A DNA stretch of 64,000 nucleotides from CAXXOK01 sp001604115 (GCA_034928535.1 JAYFOV010000026.1:1-64000), one strand, 5' to 3'; positions 33,630-42,902 are shown, counted from the stretch's first letter. The notes: a model not told the origin generated them from the letters alone. Numbers and translations are program-made.

Positions 33630-34256
33630 ATGGCAAGATATACCGATTCCGTATGCCGTATGTGCCGCCGCGAGGGCACCAAGCTCTTCCTGAAGGGTGA
33701 CAAGTGCTTCTCCGCTAAGTGCGCACAGGCCACCAGGCCGACCCCTCCGGGTCAGCATGGGCAGGCGCGCGCGCGTAAGGCCAGCGAATATGGCATCCAG
33801 CTCCGTGAAAAACAAAAGGCGCGCCGCGCCTATGGCCTGATGGAAGGCCAGTTCCGCCGCACGTTCGGCAAAGCCGAAGGCATGAAGGGCATCACAGGCG
33901 AAAACCTGCTGTCTCTGCTGGAGCGCCGCCTGGACAACGTGGTCTACCGCAGTGGCCTGGCTTCCAGCCGTGCCCAGGCCCGTCAGTTTGTGGCGCATGG
34001 CCTGTTCACCGTCAACGGTAAGAAGGTGGATATCCCCTCCTTTACCACCAAAGTTGGCGATGTGATCAGCGTGCGCAGCACCCGCCGCGATATTGAGCAT
34101 TTCAAGATCGTCAAGGAGGGCGTGAGCCGTGTGGTGCCCAAGTGGCTCACCACCACCGCTGCGGAGCTCACCACCACTGTGACCGCGCTGCCCCAGCGTG
34201 ATGACGTGGATCTGACCCTGCAGGAGAACATGATCGTCGAGTTCTACTCTCGTTAG
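33630..34256 (+). CDS. rpsD: 30S ribosomal protein S4, zinc-binding type
   Basis: The 208-residue primary 16S-binding protein also forms part of the mRNA entry helicase. The N terminus has four Cys (CRMC and KCFSAKC, about residues 9-31) that form the zinc site of the C+ variant. An S4 RNA-binding domain lies at about residues 95-160 (RRLDNVVYRSGLASSRAQARQ). S4 often represses its own operon. Confidence 0.97.
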   Translation: MARYTDSVCRMCRREGTKLFLKGDKCFSAKCAQATRPTPPGQHGQARARKASEYGIQLREKQKARRAYGLMEGQFRRTFGKAEGMKGITGENLLSLLERRLDNVVYRSGLASSRAQARQFVAHGLFTVNGKKVDIPSFTTKVGDVISVRSTRRDIEHFKIVKEGVSRVVPKWLTTTAAELTTTVTALPQRDDVDLTLQENMIVEFYSR

Positions 34257-34309
34257 GCTTGAGGCTCATCTCCCTCAACCAACTGGCTTGAAACAGGAGG
34301 GTAAACCCA

Positions 34310-35254
34310 ATGATCGAAATCGAAAAAGCGCGGATCGAATGCGTGGAAATGAGCGCCGACAACACGTATGGCAAGTTCGTGGTCGAGCCGCTTGAGCGCG
34401 GCTTCGGCAACACGCTTGGCAATGCGCTGCGTCGTGTGCTGCTAAGCTCGCTTCCCGGCGCCGCTGTCACCAGCATTCAAATCGAAGGGATCCAGCATGA
34501 GTTTACCACCGTCCCCGGCGTTGTCGAGGATGTGACGGAGCTCATCCTGAACCTCAAGCAGCTTTCCTTCAAGATGTTCACCGATCAGCCCAAGAGCGTC
34601 TCTGTGGACGTGAAAGGCCCCTGTGAACTGAAGGCCGGCGATATCCCCTTGGACGATGAGATGGAAATGGTTGATCCCGAACTCCATATCGCCACCCTGA
34701 ACGCCGATGCGCATCTGCGCCTGACGTTCACCACGGATAAGGGTCGCGGCTATGTGAGCGCAGACAAGAATAAAACGCCCAACACCCCCATCGGCGTTAT
34801 TCCGATTGATTCCATTTTCACCCCCGTCCGCAAGGTGAACTACACCATCGAAGATACGCGCGTGGGTCAGATTACCGACTATGATAAACTGACTTTGGAT
34901 GTATGGACCAACGGCACCGTGATGCCGGACGAGGCCATCTCCACCGCCGCCAAGATCCTCACCGAGCACCTGAGCCTCTTTGTGAGCCTGACTGACCAGG
35001 TGATGCCCATCGCTTTCACCGATCAGGAAGACGAGAAAAAGGAAAAAGTGCTCGAGATGACCATCGAGGAGCTTGACCTGAGCGTGCGTGCCTACAACTG
35101 CCTGAAGCGTGCCGGCATCAACACCGTTGCGGAGTTGGTGCAGCGCAATCAGGAGGATATGATGAAGGTTCGCAACCTCGGCCGCAAGAGCCTGGAAGAG
35201 GTCGAGCAAAAGCTGGAAGCCCTCAACCTGTCGCTTCGGCCCAGCGACGAGTAA
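34310..35254 (+). CDS. rpoA: DNA-directed RNA polymerase subunit alpha
   Basis: The 314-residue subunit nucleates polymerase assembly. The N-terminal domain (about 1-230) shows PLERGFGNTLGNALRRVLLSSLPG. A linker rich in Glu/Lys follows and then the C-terminal domain (about 250-310) with LDLSVRAYNCLKRAGINTV and the NLGRKSLEEV motif that binds UP elements and activators. Length and domains are complete. Confidence 0.97.
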   Translation: MIEIEKARIECVEMSADNTYGKFVVEPLERGFGNTLGNALRRVLLSSLPGAAVTSIQIEGIQHEFTTVPGVVEDVTELILNLKQLSFKMFTDQPKSVSVDVKGPCELKAGDIPLDDEMEMVDPELHIATLNADAHLRLTFTTDKGRGYVSADKNKTPNTPIGVIPIDSIFTPVRKVNYTIEDTRVGQITDYDKLTLDVWTNGTVMPDEAISTAAKILTEHLSLFVSLTDQVMPIAFTDQEDEKKEKVLEMTIEELDLSVRAYNCLKRAGINTVAELVQRNQEDMMKVRNLGRKSLEEVEQKLEALNLSLRPSDE

Positions 35255-35323
35255 GCTACAATTTTGACGCTTGCTCCCGTGCATGGAGCTAAGCGAGCAG
35301 TCCGACGTTAGGAGGAAACCGAA

Positions 35324-35833
35324 ATGGCACAACGCAAATTGGGCCGCACTGCGGAGGAGCGCAAAGCGCTGATCCGCAATCAGGTGACCAACCTGATCTG
35401 GTACGGCCGCATTGAAACGACCGAGGCCAAGGCCAAGGAAGTTCGTCGCGCCGCCGAGCGGCTCATCACCCTGGCGGTGAACGAGTGTGATCACACCGTC
35501 GAAACCACCAAATCCACCCACAACGAAAAGGGCCAGCTCACCACCCTCACGGTGGTGAACGATGCCCCTTCCCGTCTGGCCGCGCGCCGCGTGATGCTCA
35601 GCTACCTGTATGAGCTCAAGGATGTGCGCAAGAAGGACGAGGATAAGGCCGATTTCGAGGAGCGCACCCAGGGCATCAAATACCCTGTGGTGGAAAAGCT
35701 GCTGCGCGAGTACGGCCCCAAGTTCAAAAAGCGTAATGAGGACAAAAAGTGCGCCGGTGGCTACACCCGCATTTACAAGCTTGGGCCCCGTCGCGGCGAT
35801 GCAGCCGAGATGTGCCTGATCGAGATCCTCTAA
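35324..35833 (+). CDS. rplQ: 50S ribosomal protein L17, long form
   Basis: The 169-residue protein lies near the peptide exit of the large subunit. It shows RKLGRTAEERKALIRNQVTNLI and the conserved ending GGYTRIYKLGPRRGDAAEMCLIEIL. Between them is a charged insertion of about 50 residues (about 65-125) relative to the 115-125 residue form of many bacteria. Longer L17 occurs in several Clostridia. A strong terminator follows. Confidence 0.95.
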   Translation: MAQRKLGRTAEERKALIRNQVTNLIWYGRIETTEAKAKEVRRAAERLITLAVNECDHTVETTKSTHNEKGQLTTLTVVNDAPSRLAARRVMLSYLYELKDVRKKDEDKADFEERTQGIKYPVVEKLLREYGPKFKKRNEDKKCAGGYTRIYKLGPRRGDAAEMCLIEIL

Positions 35834-35845
35834 GCGCCTTTGCTT

Positions 35846-35883
35846 GCAAACACCCCCCTGCCGAAAGGCAGGGGGGTGTTTGC
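35846..35883 (+). terminator. Terminator of the rpsM-rplQ operon
   Basis: Perfect 17-base arms (GCAAACACCCCCCTGCC and complement) enclose GAAA. The arm itself provides a short T run. Confidence 0.9.
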
Positions 35884-35916
35884 ATCCCGCAATAGAAACA
35901 CTTGTTCGTTTTTGGA

Positions 35917-35945
35917 TTGCAAAACCCCGGTAAATCTGTTATGAT
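35917..35945 (+). promoter_or_regulatory. Promoter of lspA
   Basis: TTGCAA (35917-35922) and TATGAT (35940-35945) are 17 bases apart. Confidence 0.75.
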
Positions 35946-35983
35946 ACGCTTGTTTGTGTGTATACCAACGCTGGGAGGCTCGC

Positions 35984-36484
35984 ATGCTCGCATTTTGGAT
36001 CACGGTCACATTGACGTTTGCGCTGGATCGCATCAGCAAGGCGGTGGCGCTGGCACAACTCACCCTGGGGGAGCGGTTGGTGGCGCTGCCGGGGCTGCTG
36101 GAATGGCGGCTCAGCCACAATCAGGGCATGGCGTTGGGGTTTCTCTCCGGCAGGCCGGTGCTCAATTTGCTGTTGCCGCTGCTGGCGATCCTGGGCGGCT
36201 GGCTGCTGCTGCGCCATTACCGCACCACGGGCTTCACGCGCTTTGCCATGGCATTGGTGGTGGGCGGGTTTTTAGGCAATATGATGGACCGCGTTGTGCT
36301 CGGCTATGTGCCGGATATGGTCTATTTTCCGTGGATGCCCTGGTACATCTGCAACCTGGCGGATGTCGCCATTTGCATCGGTGTGGCACTGCTGGCCGCA
36401 AGCCTGATCTTCCGCCCGGAGGATTGGCACCTGAAAGGGGAGGGGGATGCGCATGGCGCGCACCGAACAGACCGCCCCGCGTGA
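35984..36484 (+). CDS. lspA: Signal peptidase II
   Basis: The 166-residue membrane aspartyl protease removes signal peptides from prolipoproteins before the lipobox Cys. Four hydrophobic helices are visible. Catalytic aspartates are in GNMMDRV and NLADVAI, and the first-helix DRISKAVA is conserved. ATG 35984 follows GGGAGG; a frame open to 35954 has no such site. The start of the pseudouridine synthase gene overlaps its end by about 38 bases. The rhodanese lipoprotein at 739 is one likely substrate. Confidence 0.93.
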   Translation: MLAFWITVTLTFALDRISKAVALAQLTLGERLVALPGLLEWRLSHNQGMALGFLSGRPVLNLLLPLLAILGGWLLLRHYRTTGFTRFAMALVVGGFLGNMMDRVVLGYVPDMVYFPWMPWYICNLADVAICIGVALLAASLIFRPEDWHLKGEGDAHGAHRTDRPA

Positions 36485-37349
36485 CGGCCGGCTGGATGTA
36501 TTGGTGGCGGAGCTGCACGCGGTGACCCGCTCGCAGGCCGCCAAGTGGATCGATGCCGGGCTGTGTGCTGTGTGCGGCATTACTGCTACCAAGGCGGGCG
36601 CTGCCGTCAAGGCGGGCGAGCCGATCCAGGTGGATGTACCCGCTCCGGTTGCCCTGGCAGTCGAAAAACAGGCGATCCCGATCACGTTTTTGTATCAGGA
36701 TCAGGATATCGCTGTGGTGGATAAGCCCTGCGGCATGGTGGTGCACCCAGCTGCCGGCAACCTGGATGGCACGCTGGTCAATGCCCTTTTGTACCATGTG
36801 ACGGATCTTTCAGGCGTGGGCGGTGTCAAGCGCCCCGGCATCGTGCATCGGCTGGATAAGGACACCAGCGGCGTGATCCTGATCGCCAAAAATGATGCGG
36901 CGCATGTAGGGTTGAGCGCCCAGCTCAAGGCACGTACTATGGAAAAGCACTACCTCGCCGTGGTAGAAGGCCGCATGCGGGAGCCTACCGGCACCATCGA
37001 CAGGCCGCTGGCGCGCAGCGAGAAGGATCGCAAGAAAATGGCCGTTGCCGCAGACGGCAGGGCATCCATCACGCAATGGACGCTGCTGGAAACCCTGCGG
37101 GGCGCATCACTGCTGGATGTGCGCATCCTCACAGGGCGCACGCACCAGATCCGCGTGCACATGCAAAGCATCGGCCATCCCGTGGCGGGCGATCCGCTCT
37201 ATGGCCTCAAGCATGGCGTGGCGGTGCCGCGGCTCATGCTGCACGCCCATACCCTTGCCTTTGACCACCCCCGCAGCGGGGAGCGGATCACCGTGACCGC
37301 GCCTGCGCCGGATGCATTTATGCAAGCCATCGAAAAACTGCGTGGCTGA
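36447..37349 (+). CDS. RluD family 23S rRNA pseudouridine synthase
   Basis: The 300-residue enzyme has an S4 RNA-binding domain (about residues 15-75; RLDVLVAELHAVTRSQAAKWID) and a synthase domain with the catalytic motif HRLDKDTSG (Asp near residue 137). It also has GRTHQIRVHM. It lies downstream of lspA, the usual place of rluD, and overlaps it. Two ATG codons, 36447 and 36453, are possible; the second is better spaced from GGGGAGG. It probably modifies helix 69 of 23S rRNA. Confidence 0.92.
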   Translation: MRMARTEQTAPRDGRLDVLVAELHAVTRSQAAKWIDAGLCAVCGITATKAGAAVKAGEPIQVDVPAPVALAVEKQAIPITFLYQDQDIAVVDKPCGMVVHPAAGNLDGTLVNALLYHVTDLSGVGGVKRPGIVHRLDKDTSGVILIAKNDAAHVGLSAQLKARTMEKHYLAVVEGRMREPTGTIDRPLARSEKDRKKMAVAADGRASITQWTLLETLRGASLLDVRILTGRTHQIRVHMQSIGHPVAGDPLYGLKHGVAVPRLMLHAHTLAFDHPRSGERITVTAPAPDAFMQAIEKLRG

Positions 37350-37544
37350 AACGGGCATCCGTCCTAGGCAACCATGCCGCCCGCGCAAAGCAAGGTGCAA
37401 GCACGTTGCCGCTGCACGCAACACAGCCCCGTGGTTTTCCCGCGCCGCGCCCCGCAAAGAGGCAAGATGGAATTTTCCCTTTATCCGGTGCGCGCGCTAT
37501 GTTATAATCTCAAGGTTAGGCAACATTTTGAAAGGGGCCAATCC

Positions 37545-38855
37545 ATGTACAGAGTTGGAGTTGTGTCACTCGGCTGCGCGAAAAATCGCGTCGACACCGA
37601 GATGATGCTGGGGATACTGTCTCGCGGCGGCTTTTCCATTACCGCCGACGAGTCCCAAGCCGATGTGCTCATTGTGAACACGTGCGGCTTTATCAATTCC
37701 GCCAAGGAGGAGTCAGTGGATGCGCTGCTCACCTGCGCGGAATACAAAAAAACAGGGCGGCTGAAGCTGCTGGTCGCGACCGGCTGCCTTGCCCAGCGCT
37801 ATGAAAGTGATCTGATGGCAGAGATTCCCGAGCTGGATCTGCTGATGGGCGTGAACCAGTACGAGCAGCTTCCTGAGGCCATCAACGAGGCGCTTGGCGG
37901 CAAACGGGCCGCCTACACCGCAGATGATCTGCACATCCTATCCGGGGAGCGCGTGCTCACCACAGCGCCGCACATGGCCTACATCCGCATCGCGGATGGA
38001 TGCGACAACCGCTGCACCTATTGCGCCATCCCGCTGATCCGGGGGCGCTTCCGTTCCCGGCCGATGGAAGAGGTACTGGCGGAGATCGCCACCCTGGCGC
38101 AGCAGGGCGTCAAGGAGCATGTGCTGGTAGCGCAGGATACTTCCCGCTTTGGGGTGGATACCCACGGGCGCTCGCTCCTGCCCGATTTGCTGGAAAAAGC
38201 GGCAGCCATCCCCGGCGTGGCGTGGCTGCGCGTGCTCTATTGCTATCCGGATGAAATTGACGAGCGGCTGCTCAACGTTATGGCCGCACACGACAACATC
38301 TGCAAATACCTGGATCTTCCCCTGCAGCACGCCGATCCCTTGCTGCTCAAACGCATGAACCGCCGCGGGGATATCACCGTGGTGCAGGAGCTGCTCCACA
38401 AGGCCAAGGCCATGGGCTTCACGCTTCGCACTACGTTCATCGTCGGGTTTCCGGGCGAAACAGAGGAACAGTTTGCGCGCCTGCTCTCGCTGATGCAGGA
38501 CGTCCGCTTTGACCGCGTGGGCGCTTTCACCTACTCCCCGGAGGAAGATACCCCCGCCGCAGTTATGGCGGATCAAATTGACGAGGATGTTAAACGGGCG
38601 CGTCTGGATGCGCTCATGACCGCGCAGCAGAGCATATCGCTCGCGCGCAATCAGGAGCGTGTAGGCACCACAGTGCAAGCGCTGGTGGAAAGCGTCCGTG
38701 CCGACGGGGTGGCTATTGCGCGCAGCCAGGCGGAGGCGCCGGATTCCGATGGGCTTTTGTACCTGAGCAATGCCCAGGGCAAACATCCCGGCGAATTTGT
38801 GACGGCGCGCATCACCGGCGCGGATGTCTATGACCTGACGGGGGTGATTCTGTGA
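37545..38855 (+). CDS. rimO: Ribosomal protein S12 methylthiotransferase
   Basis: The 436-residue radical-SAM enzyme adds a methylthio group to an Asp of ribosomal protein S12. N-terminal cluster cysteines are Cys11 (SLGCAKN), Cys47 (NTCGF) and Cys81 (TGCLAQRY). The radical SAM motif CDNRCTYC gives Cys153, Cys157 and Cys160. A TRAM domain closes the protein. SLGCAKNRVD is the RimO rather than MiaB form. A TATAAT at 37503-37508 is a likely -10. The pgsA gene overlaps the stop. Confidence 0.95.
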   Translation: MYRVGVVSLGCAKNRVDTEMMLGILSRGGFSITADESQADVLIVNTCGFINSAKEESVDALLTCAEYKKTGRLKLLVATGCLAQRYESDLMAEIPELDLLMGVNQYEQLPEAINEALGGKRAAYTADDLHILSGERVLTTAPHMAYIRIADGCDNRCTYCAIPLIRGRFRSRPMEEVLAEIATLAQQGVKEHVLVAQDTSRFGVDTHGRSLLPDLLEKAAAIPGVAWLRVLYCYPDEIDERLLNVMAAHDNICKYLDLPLQHADPLLLKRMNRRGDITVVQELLHKAKAMGFTLRTTFIVGFPGETEEQFARLLSLMQDVRFDRVGAFTYSPEEDTPAAVMADQIDEDVKRARLDALMTAQQSISLARNQERVGTTVQALVESVRADGVAIARSQAEAPDSDGLLYLSNAQGKHPGEFVTARITGADVYDLTGVIL

Positions 38856-39397
38856 ACTGGCCCAACCGCATTACCATTGCCCGTGTGGCGCTCATTCCGC
38901 TGATCGTGATCCTGCTGCAATTTGAGGCACCGATATTTCAGGGGCTTGCGCTGATCGCCTTCATGATCGCGTCCCTCACGGATTGGTTGGATGGGTATAT
39001 TGCCCGCCGTTTTCAAATCGTGACCAATTTCGGTAAATTTCTGGACCCGGTGGCGGATAAGCTCCTGGTGCTTTCTACCATGATCGCGCTGTGCGGGCTG
39101 GGGCGGTTCCCGGCTTGGGTGTGCGTGGTGGTGCTGTTTCGGGAGTTGGCCGTGGACGGGTTGCGCCTGGTGGCGGTGGAGCAGGGGCGTGTGATTGCTG
39201 CCGGCAAACTTGGCAAAATCAAAACAACGCTGCAAATGATCACCCTGACGTTGGCACTGCTGGACACCCGCATGTTTGGCAGTTTTCCCATCACGGAAAT
39301 CTTCATGTATGCAGCGGTGGCCATGACCCTATGGTCTGGTATTGATTACTTTGTGCGCAACGGTGCGGTGCTCAGCGGCGGAGGGAAAACGCGGTGA
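38852..39397 (+). CDS. pgsA: CDP-diacylglycerol-glycerol-3-phosphate 3-phosphatidyltransferase
   Basis: The 181-residue membrane enzyme makes phosphatidylglycerol phosphate. The CDP-alcohol phosphotransferase signature is DWLDGYIARRFQIVTNFGKFLDPVADK, with all metal-binding aspartates. Four to five helices are visible. GTG start overlaps the rimO stop and its own stop overlaps the next start, so rimO-pgsA-cinA-type genes are translationally coupled. Confidence 0.94.
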   Translation: MNWPNRITIARVALIPLIVILLQFEAPIFQGLALIAFMIASLTDWLDGYIARRFQIVTNFGKFLDPVADKLLVLSTMIALCGLGRFPAWVCVVVLFRELAVDGLRLVAVEQGRVIAAGKLGKIKTTLQMITLTLALLDTRMFGSFPITEIFMYAAVAMTLWSGIDYFVRNGAVLSGGGKTR

Positions 39398-39876
39398 GCG
39401 CGCTGTATGCGTTGGCTGAGCAGGTAGTGCGCGCCGCCGTGGCTCGGGGCGTCACACTAGGCACCGCGGAAAGCTTGACTGCAGGTATGATCGCATCTGC
39501 CTTGGCGGAGGTGCCCGGCGCCAGCAACACACTGGTCGGCGGCATCGTGAGCTACGCCCCGCGCGTGAAGCAGGCACTGCTGGGCATTTCTCAAAGTGTG
39601 ATCCAAACCGAAGGGGTCGTGAGTGAACCCTGCGCACGGCAGATGGCGGAAGGCGCGCGAAGGGCGCTGGCGGTGGATATAGCCGTGAGCGCAACAGGCC
39701 TGGCAGGCCCAAACGGCGATGGCACCGACACCCCAGTGGGCACGGTGTTCATCGGCTGTGCAAGCGCGGGGGGCACACAGGTGCAACAGTATGTCTGGAC
39801 TGGAGACCGGCAGGCGGTGCGCGAGCAGGCGGCCAGCGCCGCCCTCACGCTGGTTTTGAATGTATTGCAGGCTTGA
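39394..39876 (+). CDS. CinA C-terminal domain protein, nicotinamide-nucleotide amidohydrolase
   Basis: The 160-residue protein is the PncC domain alone: TAESLTAGMIASALAEVPGAS, GGIVSYAPRVKQALLG, and SATGLAGPNGDGTDTPVGTVF. It would deamidate nicotinamide mononucleotide for NAD salvage. The MoCF-like N-terminal half of full CinA, common in Bacillota, is missing. GTG start overlaps pgsA. recA follows after 21 bases, the usual cinA-recA order. Confidence 0.92.
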   Translation: MSALYALAEQVVRAAVARGVTLGTAESLTAGMIASALAEVPGASNTLVGGIVSYAPRVKQALLGISQSVIQTEGVVSEPCARQMAEGARRALAVDIAVSATGLAGPNGDGTDTPVGTVFIGCASAGGTQVQQYVWTGDRQAVREQAASAALTLVLNVLQA

Positions 39877-39897
39877 TACGAAAGGTGGTAGCACAGC

Positions 39898-41070
39898 ATG
39901 GCTCCCAAAAAGGAAACGACCAAAAAGACGATCGGCGTAACAACCGGGGATCGGCCCAATGATGCGGCGCTGAAGGAAGAAAAGATGAAGGCGCTGGAAA
40001 GCGCCCTCAACGCCCTGAACAAAACCTACGGCAAGGGCGCGGTCATGAAGTTCAGCGATGCGGCCGCCATCCAAAACCTGCAAGTGATTACCACCGGCAA
40101 CTTGCAACTGGATCTGGCGCTGGGCGTTGGCGGGTTGCCGCGCGGCCGCGTGGTGGAGATCTACGGTCCTGAATCAAGCGGTAAAACCACCGTTGCATTG
40201 CATTGTGTGGCCGAGGCGCAAAAGGCCGGCGGCGTTGCCGCATTTATCGATGCAGAGCACGCGTTGGATCCGCAGTACGCCAAGAAACTGGGCGTGGATA
40301 TTGACAACCTGTACATCAGCCAACCGGACACAGGCGAACAGGCGCTGGAAATCTGCGAGGCGCTGGTGCGCAGTGGCGCGGTGGATATCGTCGTGGTAGA
40401 CTCTGTGGCTGCCCTGGTGCCCAAAGCGGAAATCGAAGGCGAGATGGGCGACAGCTTTGTGGGCTTGCAGGCACGCCTGATGAGCCAGGCGCTGCGCAAG
40501 CTGACAGGCGTCATCAGCAAGACCAACGCGATCGCGGTGTTCATCAACCAGCTGCGCGAAAAGGTGGGCGTGATGTACGGCAACCCCGAAACCACCACGG
40601 GCGGCCGTGCGCTCAAGTTTTACGCCAGCATCCGTCTGGATGTGCGCCGCGGCGAGCAGCTCAAGAGCGGCACGGAGGTCATCGGCAACCGCACCAAGGT
40701 GAAGGTGGTCAAAAACAAGGTTGCGCCGCCCTTCCGTGTGGCGGAGTTTGATATCATTTACGGCGAGGGCATCAGCAAGGATGGCACTTTGCTGGATATG
40801 GCGGTGGATCGCGACATCATCCACAAAAGCGGCGCATGGTTCAGCTATGAGGATCAGCGCATTGGGCAGGGTCGCGAAAATGCCCGCCAGTTCCTCAAGG
40901 ACAATCCCGATATTGCCACCAAGATCGACCGGATCATCCGTGAGGCGGCCATGAAGGAAATGGCCAGCCACAAGGCAACGCCTGCTTCCGAAACCGTGGA
41001 GGAAGAGTTGGCCGAAGCGGATCGTCAAATTGCGGAGGAGGATCCGGATTTGGCACTCTTGGATGAATAA
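39898..41070 (+). CDS. recA: Recombinase RecA
   Basis: The 390-residue ATPase forms filaments on single-stranded DNA and triggers LexA cleavage. Walker A GPESSGKTT is at about residues 90-98. IDAEHALDP, VVDSVAALVP, and the L2 loop region FINQLREKVGVMYGNPETTTGG are intact. An N-terminal extension of about 33 residues rich in Lys and Thr precedes the usual start of the family. No LexA box is obvious to me upstream. Confidence 0.97.
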   Translation: MAPKKETTKKTIGVTTGDRPNDAALKEEKMKALESALNALNKTYGKGAVMKFSDAAAIQNLQVITTGNLQLDLALGVGGLPRGRVVEIYGPESSGKTTVALHCVAEAQKAGGVAAFIDAEHALDPQYAKKLGVDIDNLYISQPDTGEQALEICEALVRSGAVDIVVVDSVAALVPKAEIEGEMGDSFVGLQARLMSQALRKLTGVISKTNAIAVFINQLREKVGVMYGNPETTTGGRALKFYASIRLDVRRGEQLKSGTEVIGNRTKVKVVKNKVAPPFRVAEFDIIYGEGISKDGTLLDMAVDRDIIHKSGAWFSYEDQRIGQGRENARQFLKDNPDIATKIDRIIREAAMKEMASHKATPASETVEEELAEADRQIAEEDPDLALLDE

Positions 41071-41077
41071 AACAAGC

Positions 41078-41143
41078 GCGCAGGCAGGGCAGGGATGCCC
41101 TGCCTGCGCTGTTGCCTGGGGTGCCGCCGCAAGGCGGTTTTTT
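41078..41143 (+). terminator. Double terminator after recA
   Basis: The first hairpin (41078-41109) has 14-base arms GCGCAGGCAGGGCA around GGGA. The second (41124-41137), CCGCC with GGCGG, is followed by six T residues. Confidence 0.9.
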
Positions 41144-41201
41144 GATGCTGTGGCGAAACAGTGCCGCTAAGTGGGCGCTGTTCCGCTTTGTCCGCCTGCA
41201 G

Positions 41202-41480
41202 GGCGGAACGCAGTCAAGCAGCAGCGCAAAGCCCAGAGAAAAAAGCAGGGATATTTGAGGGGAAAATGGACGCGCGGAAAGTCTTTGCCTGCCACGCAGG
41301 CGGAACTTCCGACTCTGGCTGCCGTGTGCTGCAACCGCACAAGAGAGCGGAACCCGGCCAAACAGCAATACGAAGCTGCTAAAGCCCACAGGGGTTTTTG
41401 AGGGTTGCCGAGCGCGGAAAGTCCTTGCCTGTCACGCAGGCGGAACCCCAGACCCCGGCAGCTGTGTGTTGCAACCGCAA
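41202..41480 (+). repeat. Two tandem ~140-bp repeats between recA and dnaA (family B related)
   Basis: The order GCGGAAC, GTCAAGCAGCAGCGC, AAAGCCCA, GGGAT/GGGGTTTTTGAGG, GCGCGGAAAGTCTTTGCCTG, ACGCAGGCGGAAC, TGCTGCAACCGC occurs twice, from about 41207 and about 41348, with small changes. The GCGGAAAG...TTGCC...GCGGAAC core resembles the tandem units before PFOR. It lies between the converging recA and dnaA genes. No coding frame is convincing. Confidence 0.75.
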
Positions 41481-41552
41481 AAAAAGCCACCATGCGGTGG
41501 CTCAAAGATTTACGGTAGAATCTCTTCCTCTGCGTGCAAAAAACAGGCTTCT

Positions 41553-42881
41553 TTACTTTCCATCCTTGATGAGCCTGCGCACATCGTCCAGAAGGCTTGC
41601 CAGGCTTGGGGATTGTTTGATGGACTCCTCCACCTTGTCAATGGAGCTCATTACGGTGGTGTAGTGGCGGCCGCCAAAGGCATCGCCGATTTTGGTCAGG
41701 CTCAGTCCCATCATTTCGCGGGTCAGGTACATGGCGATCTGGCGGGGCACGGTCACCTCATGGTTGCGGCGCGGGCTCTTCAAATCGTCTGTGGTGATGC
41801 CGTAATAGGTGGCCACAGCATCCTGGATGCTGTCGGTCGTCACGCGGCGGCTTTCGCTGTGGTTAAACAGCTCCCGCAATGCCTCACGCGCCAGCTGCAT
41901 GTCGATCACGCGGCGCGTCAGGCTGCTGTAGGCGGTCAGCCGCGTGAGCGAACCTTCCAGCTCACGCACGTTGGTATCCACCTTTTCGGCGATCAGGGAC
42001 AGGATGTCATCGCCGATCAGCAGATGGTCATACTCGGACTTTTTGCGCAGGATGGCCAGCCGCGTTTCAAAATCGGGGCGCTGGATATCGGCCAGCAAAC
42101 CGCCCTCGAAGCGGCTGCAGAGCCGTTCCTCCAGCTTGCTGATCTCCTTGGGCGGGCGGTCGCTGGTCATCACGATCTGCTTGCCGGCTTCGCGCAGGTG
42201 GTTAAAGGTGTGGAAAAACTCTTCCTCGGTGCTGTGTTTGCCGGCGATGAACTGAATATCGTCCACCATGAGCAGATCCACCGTGCGGAAACGGTCGCGA
42301 AACTGCTGGTTGGTATTGTTTTGCATCGCCATGATAAGCTGGTTGGTAAAATCCTCGCTGGTGATGTAGAGGATCTTCATCTCCGGGTACAGCTCATGGG
42401 CGTAGTGCCCGATGGCATGCATCAGGTGCGTTTTGCCCAGCCCCACGCCGCCATAGATAAACAGGGGATTGTAGGCTTTGGCAGGCACCTCGGCCACCGC
42501 CAGGGACACAGCATGGGCAAACCGGTTGCCCGCGCCCACCACAAACGTGTCAAAGGTATATTTGGGGTTGAGCAGCAGCGGATTCACGTCCGCCTGCTTG
42601 GCTTCCAGCTCGGTTTTGCGGGACAAAAGCTCGTCGTGGTTCAAAATCTCAACGCTAAGCGCCCGCCCGGCGGCGGTGGTCACGGCGTTCTGGATCTTGT
42701 TCAGGTAGCGGTCCACCCCAAAATCGCGCATAAGCGCGTTGACGCATTCCAACAGGAAGCAGTTGTCAATCACCGCATACGGCTTCAAGGCAGATTTGAT
42801 CCACGTTTCGTAGGAAACGTTGTTCATTTCCTCCTTGAGGATTTTGCAGGCGTTGCTCCAAATTTCTTCCGCATTTAACAA
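41553..42881 (-). CDS. dnaA: Chromosomal replication initiator protein
   Basis: The 442-residue AAA+ initiator has domain I (about 1-80), a very short linker, the ATPase with Walker A GGVGLGKT (144-151) and Walker B LLMVDDIQF, and the DNA-binding domain IV with the signature GGRHYTTVMSSIDKVE near the C terminus. The start is TTG, preceded by GGAAAGG. It is alone on the minus strand: recA converges on its 3' end, and no dnaN, recF or gyrB follows. A TATAAT on the minus strand (42910-42915) overlaps a DnaA-box-like site, which would allow autoregulation. Confidence 0.96.
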   Translation of the reverse strand: MLNAEEIWSNACKILKEEMNNVSYETWIKSALKPYAVIDNCFLLECVNALMRDFGVDRYLNKIQNAVTTAAGRALSVEILNHDELLSRKTELEAKQADVNPLLLNPKYTFDTFVVGAGNRFAHAVSLAVAEVPAKAYNPLFIYGGVGLGKTHLMHAIGHYAHELYPEMKILYITSEDFTNQLIMAMQNNTNQQFRDRFRTVDLLMVDDIQFIAGKHSTEEEFFHTFNHLREAGKQIVMTSDRPPKEISKLEERLCSRFEGGLLADIQRPDFETRLAILRKKSEYDHLLIGDDILSLIAEKVDTNVRELEGSLTRLTAYSSLTRRVIDMQLAREALRELFNHSESRRVTTDSIQDAVATYYGITTDDLKSPRRNHEVTVPRQIAMYLTREMMGLSLTKIGDAFGGRHYTTVMSSIDKVEESIKQSPSLASLLDDVRRLIKDGK

Positions 42882-42902
42882 AGTGCGTCAACCTTTCCAT
42901 CC

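Noticed and set aside
41466..42878. A 470-codon plus-strand frame opposite dnaA
   Set aside because: The minus strand encodes DnaA with all motifs; the plus frame is low-complexity and starts in a repeat.
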